Assembly (NCBI RefSeq): GCF_014705615.1 | Contig: NZ_JACXJA010000041.1 | Location: forward strand, 43,397 to 107,396 | DNA from: Paenibacillus oceani | GTDB taxonomy: Bacteria; Bacillota; Bacilli; Paenibacillales; NBRC-103111 | Direction of reading: 5' to 3' | DNA: 64,000 bases | Shown: piece by piece, positions 59,442 through 64,000 of the stretch | Layout of the letters: each line of letters opens with the position of its first letter | How positions within the stretch are numbered: position 1 is the stretch's first letter | Notes under the pieces: generated by a model | Seen by the model: only the letters and a program-made list of their open reading frames with translations | Told to the model about the DNA's origin: nothing | The model's database searches: none | Position numbers and translations under genes: made by a program

Positions 59442-60773
59442 TTACTTCTTCTTTGCCATCTCTTCAGCAATTTTTTTATTGACATCCTCTTCGGCTTCCC
59501 GAAGGGCAGTGTTCAGGTCTTTTTGACCCTGCACATATTGGCTGAAATAAGTTGTCAGCGCCTTACGGGCAATTTCGTCGTACTTGCTCGCTTCCTTCGT
59601 CGGCGCAAGCTTATTCGCATAGAGCGCCTTCAAATTTTTATTGGCAATGGAAGGATAGTCTTTGCCAGTCGCCTTGCGCACTTCTTCGCTTTTTAGCGCG
59701 GTTAGGCGAAGAATGCCTGCGCCTTGCTTCTGCACTTCATCCGACAGCAGCACCTTGATCACTTGCATCGCCTGATCCTTATATTTGCTTGTCGGAGAGA
59801 TCGCAAACGTACTGGCCAAAAATTGCAAGCTCGTCTTCGGCGTTTCCGGGAACGACGGGAATGAAACGATATCGAAGTTTAGCGGATTGCCTTCCTTATC
59901 CAACGCGAGCAATGTAGGAAACAAAGTCGTTCCCGCTCCCATCGCCACCGTGCGATTTTTCGTAAAATCGTCATTATTGATCGCTGCCGTTTCATTGCCG
60001 GGAATATTGGTGAATTTTCCGTAAGTCTCGAACAGCTTCTTCCACGCATCGGTCGTAAACGACGCTTTCCCCGCCTTCGCATCGGCTACGAGAGGAGCGG
60101 ACAACTGATTATAGCCGAGATAAATCGAAGGCGCAAAGTTGAATCCTTTATACTGCACTCCGCCCTCGCTGCGGGTAAGCCTGACAGCAAGCTGGTATAC
60201 CTCTTCCCAGTTCATGCCATCTTTCGGGTAAGGCACGGCAAACTTATCGAAAATGTCTTTATTGTAATAGAGCGCATAGTTGGCCGTTCCGAACGGCATC
60301 GTCAGCAGTTCGCCCTTCTCGGAATATTTGCGGACACTGTCAATCAGTCCGTCGTCGATCCGCGACAAATCGATATTATGCGCCTTGATCAGTGGATCCA
60401 GATTGGTTAGCAGCCCAAGCTCGTTGTAATCGAGCAGCTTATTATTCGGAAAAAACAATAGATCGGGTATCGTTCCCGCCGTAACCAGATCCTGCGCAGT
60501 CGAGCCTTTTCCTTCGATAATCGTCTTAATCGTAATGTGCGGTAGCTCCCGCTTAATATGACTTACGATGTATTGATCAATGTATTCCTGAGTCAAATTG
60601 GCGAATAAAGTGAGTGTGACCGGTGCCGTACTGACGGACGGCTGCTGCGTTGCATCCGATGGCTCAGCTATCCCAGCAGATGGTGTCGGTCCTGAGCCTC
60701 CACAAGCGTTAAGTACTGCTCCTAGTAATCCGATAACACAAAGCAGTGACGTTTGTTTCAATCCCATTTTCAT
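59442..60773 (-). CDS. ABC transporter sugar-binding lipoprotein
   Basis: 443 residues. The signal peptide ends in the lipobox LNAC (LLGAVLNACGGSG), followed by a Pro/Ser/Thr linker. The mature part is a family 1 binding protein: TLTLFANLTQEYIDQYI, VTAGTIPDLLFFPNNKLLDY, YYNKDIFDKFAVPYPKDGMN and GAGTTLFPTLLALDKEG. No permeases are encoded nearby. A candidate cre site lies 28 bases before its start, and a divergent AraC gene begins 280 bases away. It is a near twin in size and layout of the lipoprotein at 18470. Confidence 0.92.
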   Translation of the reverse strand: MKMGLKQTSLLCVIGLLGAVLNACGGSGPTPSAGIAEPSDATQQPSVSTAPVTLTLFANLTQEYIDQYIVSHIKRELPHITIKTIIEGKGSTAQDLVTAGTIPDLLFFPNNKLLDYNELGLLTNLDPLIKAHNIDLSRIDDGLIDSVRKYSEKGELLTMPFGTANYALYYNKDIFDKFAVPYPKDGMNWEEVYQLAVRLTRSEGGVQYKGFNFAPSIYLGYNQLSAPLVADAKAGKASFTTDAWKKLFETYGKFTNIPGNETAAINNDDFTKNRTVAMGAGTTLFPTLLALDKEGNPLNFDIVSFPSFPETPKTSLQFLASTFAISPTSKYKDQAMQVIKVLLSDEVQKQGAGILRLTALKSEEVRKATGKDYPSIANKNLKALYANKLAPTKEASKYDEIARKALTTYFSQYVQGQKDLNTALREAEEDVNKKIAEEMAKKK

Positions 60774-61052
60774 TCATAGCCCCCCTAAATGATGTAGACA
60801 AGAAAACGCTTACTCTATCCCGTTCAACTGCAACTTCATATGCGGCCACATATAGTTTTATCTTATCTACGAAGAAACTTGATTACAATGAACCTGATTA
60901 CGGTTATTGGTAGGAATCTACGATTTGATTGGTCGGAAATCGCCCGGTTGGACAAGGTAGACGGTTCCGATTTATACTTGTGTGGTACATAAAGAGCATG
61001 ATGTGATCGAACACGACGGTTGGTTTCATACTAAATCAGAAGGTGATTACCG
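60774..61052. promoter_or_regulatory. Divergent control region, lipoprotein and AraC genes
   Basis: 280 bases between divergent genes, expected to carry both promoters and the AraC-type operator. A cre-like site is at 60801-60816. Confidence 0.5.
60801..60816 (-). promoter_or_regulatory. Candidate cre site (CcpA)
   Basis: On the minus strand, AGTAAGCGTTTTCT fits the cre core AANCGNWWNC. It lies 28-43 bases before the lipoprotein start codon, a normal place for repression. Confidence 0.5.
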
Positions 61053-61853
61053 ATGATTTCGCCAATAGCCATTTATTTCGAACGCTGCGAAACGAATTGG
61101 ATCGTGCCTCCAAGTTTGACTAGCAACCATATTTTGCTTTTGGTGACGGAGGGCGCATGCATTTATACAGTCGAAGGAAATGATCTTCACTTGAAGCGCG
61201 GAGACGCCCTTTACGTGCCGAAAGGCGTGACGCGCTCCGTTGAAAACCTGCAATCCCATATGCATTGGTACGTCGCTCACTTCCGTGTGGAAGGAAGCGT
61301 AGAGCCAACCGTTCCTATGCTGCTAAATAACCAGTACTTACATGTACGGCTGTTTAACAGCGACTATTTGATAAACCGCTTTTCCGATCTCACACAATAT
61401 TGGCTACGTAAGCCCGAATACTATGAAACGATCTATCACAGCGTATTGTTGGAAATGTTGGCTGTCGTAAACGGCGAAACCGATTCGCGGCAAGTGGCAA
61501 CGAAATCGTACTCCATCGTCATGCAAATTCAAAACTATATCATGAATCATTACCGTACAGATATTAACATTTCAACTCTCGCTCGATTTGTCGACCGAAC
61601 GCCAAACTATATCAGCACGGTCTTCCGCCAAGTGACAGGCCGGACAATTACCGAATATATTCAACGAATCCGCATCGCCGAAGCGTGCAACATGTTGATC
61701 CACTCCCATATGTCGATAGGCGAAATATCCGATTACTTAGGATTTTGCGAACAATCGTATTTCAACAAAGTGTTTAAGAAAGTGACCGGATTGCCGCCTT
61801 CGGCCTACTTGAGAGAACGTACGAAGGTATGGCGGGACTCCGCATTATCTTAG
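61053..61853 (+). CDS. AraC family transcriptional regulator
   Basis: 266 residues with AAGGTGAT before the ATG. The N-terminal cupin-like ligand domain (HILLLVTEGACIYTVEGND, LKRGDALYVPKGVTRSV) is followed by the AraC DNA-binding domain in the last 100 residues (ISTLARFVDRTPNYISTVFR, then IGEISDYLGFCEQSYFNKVF and LPPSAYLRER). Divergent from the lipoprotein gene at 59442, which it very likely controls in response to a sugar. Confidence 0.92.
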   Translation: MISPIAIYFERCETNWIVPPSLTSNHILLLVTEGACIYTVEGNDLHLKRGDALYVPKGVTRSVENLQSHMHWYVAHFRVEGSVEPTVPMLLNNQYLHVRLFNSDYLINRFSDLTQYWLRKPEYYETIYHSVLLEMLAVVNGETDSRQVATKSYSIVMQIQNYIMNHYRTDINISTLARFVDRTPNYISTVFRQVTGRTITEYIQRIRIAEACNMLIHSHMSIGEISDYLGFCEQSYFNKVFKKVTGLPPSAYLRERTKVWRDSALS

Positions 61854-62167
61854 GGAAAATCAATGAGTTGGGGATCCAGTTGACCCATACCGATTCTGGA
61901 ACAGCTGAGTATCCAGTCTGTAAAGTGAAATGAAACAACGGATTTCGTCTTGAGATGCAAGTTTGCGCATTACCGGGAGCTGCTTTCAAAACCGCAAACT
62001 GGAAGTACAAAGGGACTCGCCACGTCAACGAACGAGTCCCTTCCTGCCTTACCTCTCCTCGATTAACTGTGGCGAACCGTTTACAAATATATTGTATCGT
62101 TAGTATCAGATATTGCATGGGAATGTCGATCTTACGTATGCCCGCGGCGGATGCTGGAATGGTATTA
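61854..62167. other. Intergenic region between convergent genes
   Basis: About 310 bases. The hairpin at 62009-62044 is the only clear feature. Confidence 0.4.
62009..62044. terminator. Hairpin terminator between convergent genes
   Basis: AAGGGACTCG / CGAGTCCCTT stem with a 13-base loop. It is followed by TTCCTG, a weak T-run. Confidence 0.6.
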
Positions 62168-62524
62168 TTAATTTGTTACCTTTCCCAAACCGAAATGCAG
62201 CTGCTCATGATCGTCACGGCTTATTCCATAACTAATATGAGTACCCTTGTCGTCTTTATAAATACGAGCTTTTTGATGATCTAGCCCTTCCCAACCTGTG
62301 GGAGAAGTTTTGACATAATCCCCTTTTATATATTTTAACGCGGTCCCCTCATCATTCCAAATACTAATGGATAATGAATCCGGGTAATCTCGAAATATTT
62401 GATTCATACTTTGATTCATACTACGAATAAGGATCAATTTATTAAGCAAACCATCATTTACTGGAAGATCTTTGACATATACGACAACTTTGATTGTAGC
62501 CATAGTAATTAGTACATCGTACAC
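62168..62524 (-). CDS. Hypothetical protein of 118 residues
   Basis: Start taken at GTG 62524 because AGGAGG lies 9 bases upstream of it; ATG 62503 (MATIKVVVYVKDLP) is the alternative. Features: an N-terminal strand KVVVYVKDLPVNDGLL, MNQSMNQIFRDYPDSLSISI and a C-terminal HEQLHFGLGKV. Soluble, no signal peptide. No family recognised. The codon usage is AT-rich compared with its neighbours. The short length and isolated position leave the call uncertain. Confidence 0.5.
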   Translation of the reverse strand: MYDVLITMATIKVVVYVKDLPVNDGLLNKLILIRSMNQSMNQIFRDYPDSLSISIWNDEGTALKYIKGDYVKTSPTGWEGLDHQKARIYKDDKGTHISYGISRDDHEQLHFGLGKVTN

Positions 62525-62563
62525 GGGGCACAGCCTCCTACGGCTGACCCAATCGGTAGGCAC

Positions 62564-62976
62564 CTCTCCCCGGACTCCTCTTTAGAGAGACTCTTCTCCT
62601 TGCGCAAAATTGTATGTGGTTACATTTCAATCTTCCCCCTTCAGTCGTACCTTGCGGCCGCGCTAACTACTTGAACCGTGACAGTAGCGGGTCCTCCCGC
62701 TCTCCTCCGGCGTTCGCTCACGAAAAATGAAAATCGATTGTAGCCTGGACAAGAATCGATATTTACCAAACCACATATCGTGCTCTCGCAGTAGGCAGTC
62801 ATTGATAGGGATTGCTCAACTATGGGTTATGTATGCACATCAAAATAAGTTTACATAAAAAATATTATGTTAACTATATATTTCTCCATTAAGCAGCTTC
62901 AATGTTCCCTTCCTTACAGACGATAATCACGTTCCTCTTCAGCAAGGGAATTGTCATCCGTCCATCATCGTAAGGT
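62564..62976. other. Gene-free region
   Basis: About 410 bases with no gene or clear signal recognised. Confidence 0.4.
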
Positions 62977-63886
62977 TCAATTTCGGGACTGTGTATAAAA
63001 TCGCAGCCTTCTACCATTTTTTATGTTGAATCTCCTCTCTCCTTTTGGCGTAATATCCTTCCTCCCCAAGCCAATGTATGGTCGCCCCGTCGATTTTCCC
63101 GGAATCATTCTTCTGGAAAGAAATACGTACATATGCCGCTTTCGCATAAAATCAATCTGTTCCGCAGTTTCCGATTGGAGGAAAAGCTCCAGTTTGAACC
63201 CGAATATGGTAATGAACAAACGCCCCGGCTCCACGGTTACATGAATCGGAATAAACGCTTCATAGGTTCCGGCAAATCCTTCATAACACGCGGGTTGCTC
63301 CAGTACCAGATGTTCGGGTTTGTCCGGAAAAAACGAACGGTTTCCCCGAGATTTGCTCAATTAAATAGGTCAGCAAAATATATCCGGAATTCCCGTATTG
63401 GAACTGCTCTCCTGGAGGAAAGGCAAGCGGCTGGTCGCGAAATTTTTGTACAACATTCTCCAGCCTCGTGGGTACTTTCATGTTCAGGCCTACGGGATGT
63501 GATAGACCGGACGTATGCGTCAACAGATGATGAATGGTGATTTTATCCCCATTCGGAAAATCCGCTAAATACCGGCCGATCGTATGATCCGTGCTAATGC
63601 TGCCTTGCTCGTGCAGTATCATGATCGCGGCCGCTGTAAAGGACTTGCTTAAGGACCCCAACTGGAAGATCGTATCACGTGTGTTTTTGACATCATGCTC
63701 CCGGTTGGCCATCTCGTAACCTTCGTTTAACACAATCTCGCCATTGTGCGCTACCAGTACAGATCCGCTAAAATAGTCCAATTTCTCGTAAGCTTGCAGA
63801 TACTCGTTCATCCTTGTCCTCAACGTCTCATGGTTGTGAGCGAGAAAAGACCGGTCGGAGCATTCGGACGAAACAGAAAAATTCAT
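62977..63886 (-). pseudogene. Serine hydrolase (beta-lactamase/DD-peptidase class C fold), deleted and frameshifted
   Basis: Start at ATG 63886 (MNFSVSSECSDRSF) behind GGGAGGG. The N-terminal half is sound: SGSVLVAHNGEIVLNEGYEM, FQLGSLSKSFTAAAIMILHE (catalytic SxxK), LLTHTSGLSHPVG and QYGNSGYILLTYLIEQISGK (YxN motif). At ~63330 the frame breaks. The next frame continues with FFPDKPEHLVLEQPACYEGF, AGTYEAFIPIHVTVEPGRLF and IGLGRKDITPKGE, the usual C-terminal domain of these hydrolases. Well over 100 residues of the catalytic core after YGN are missing. The intact protein would be a penicillin-binding-protein-like esterase. Confidence 0.75.
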
Positions 63887-64000
63887 AGCAGCATCCCTCC
63901 CGTTATCCATCGTAGCCTCTCGGCATTCGCCGAGGCAGATGGGGCAAGGGATTCCCTATACCCTCCGGCGTATCCATCCTCCTACTTGCGTAGGGGGATT
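63887..64000. other. Upstream region of the hydrolase remnant, window end
   Basis: Holds the ribosome binding site of the minus-strand hydrolase and a hairpin CCTCTCGGC / GCCGAGG at ~63916-63935. No gene seen before the window ends. Confidence 0.35.

Noticed and set aside
1..64000. CRISPR arrays, tRNA or rRNA genes, prophage genes
   Set aside because: No regularly spaced repeats, cloverleaf-like sequences, rRNA segments or phage structural genes were seen.

Overview
The window looks like chromosomal DNA of a Firmicute of the Paenibacillaceae (Paenibacillus/Cohnella type). This rests on GGAGG-type ribosome binding sites, rho-independent terminators, a T-box leucine leader, a YeeI-type YebC protein, a FIMAH domain, an SLH-anchored giant surface protein, a YesN/YesM pair, LplB/LplC-type sugar ABC transporters, and many AraC regulators. 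No rRNA, tRNA, CRISPR array or phage module was seen. Most of the window is moderately GC-rich. Positions about 46350-50100 are clearly AT-rich and look foreign.

Layout. 1-1365 is the 3' end of a heparinase-like polysaccharide lyase with a C-terminal FIMAH domain, followed by a decayed sugar-binding lipoprotein gene. 2054-2773 is yeeI. 3033-11039 encodes a 2,668-residue SLH surface protein. 11115-13000 holds a LysR regulator beside two redox genes that have each lost their middle. 13196-15954 pairs an AraC regulator with a LamG/propeller protein. 16441-20979 carries a Tat-exported beta-helix protein, an orphan sugar-binding lipoprotein and an AraC regulator. 21464-22388 is a small regulator plus PH-like protein operon with a palindromic operator. 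22597-25032 has an orphan histidine kinase, a DinB protein and a broken AraC gene. 25191-27239 is a T-box-controlled leuA.

27637-43538 is a large carbohydrate block. It holds a YesN/YesM two-component system, a nagA/beta-helix pair on the minus strand, and a plus-strand series: two ABC permeases, a binding lipoprotein, a Gfo/Idh dehydrogenase, a racemase, a TIM-barrel epimerase, a DUF4091 protein, an unknown 151-residue protein and a creatininase-type amidohydrolase. The inferred job is uptake and breakdown of a modified, probably N-acetylated oligosaccharide under YesN/YesM control.

43835-45021 is an unusual cassette: two GNAT-like acyltransferases flank a 31-codon gene with a near-perfect ribosome binding site. 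45295-46743 is an SRPBCC/ArsR pair plus a VOC protein. The AT-rich island that follows holds a 5'-truncated sugar-binding protein, an orphan TniQ-like protein, and a TGT/ACA-bounded pair of 21-bp repeats resembling a Tn7/Tn5053-type transposon end.

50163-61853 is a second carbohydrate block: a second Tat beta-helix protein, a minus-strand series for epimerase, dehydrogenase, an unknown 844-residue glycosidase-like protein and an arabinose/fucose isomerase-like protein, then a binding lipoprotein divergent from its likely AraC regulator. The right end has a small unknown protein and a serine hydrolase pseudogene. Several genes in the window are internally deleted or truncated, so this stretch is under active decay and turnover.
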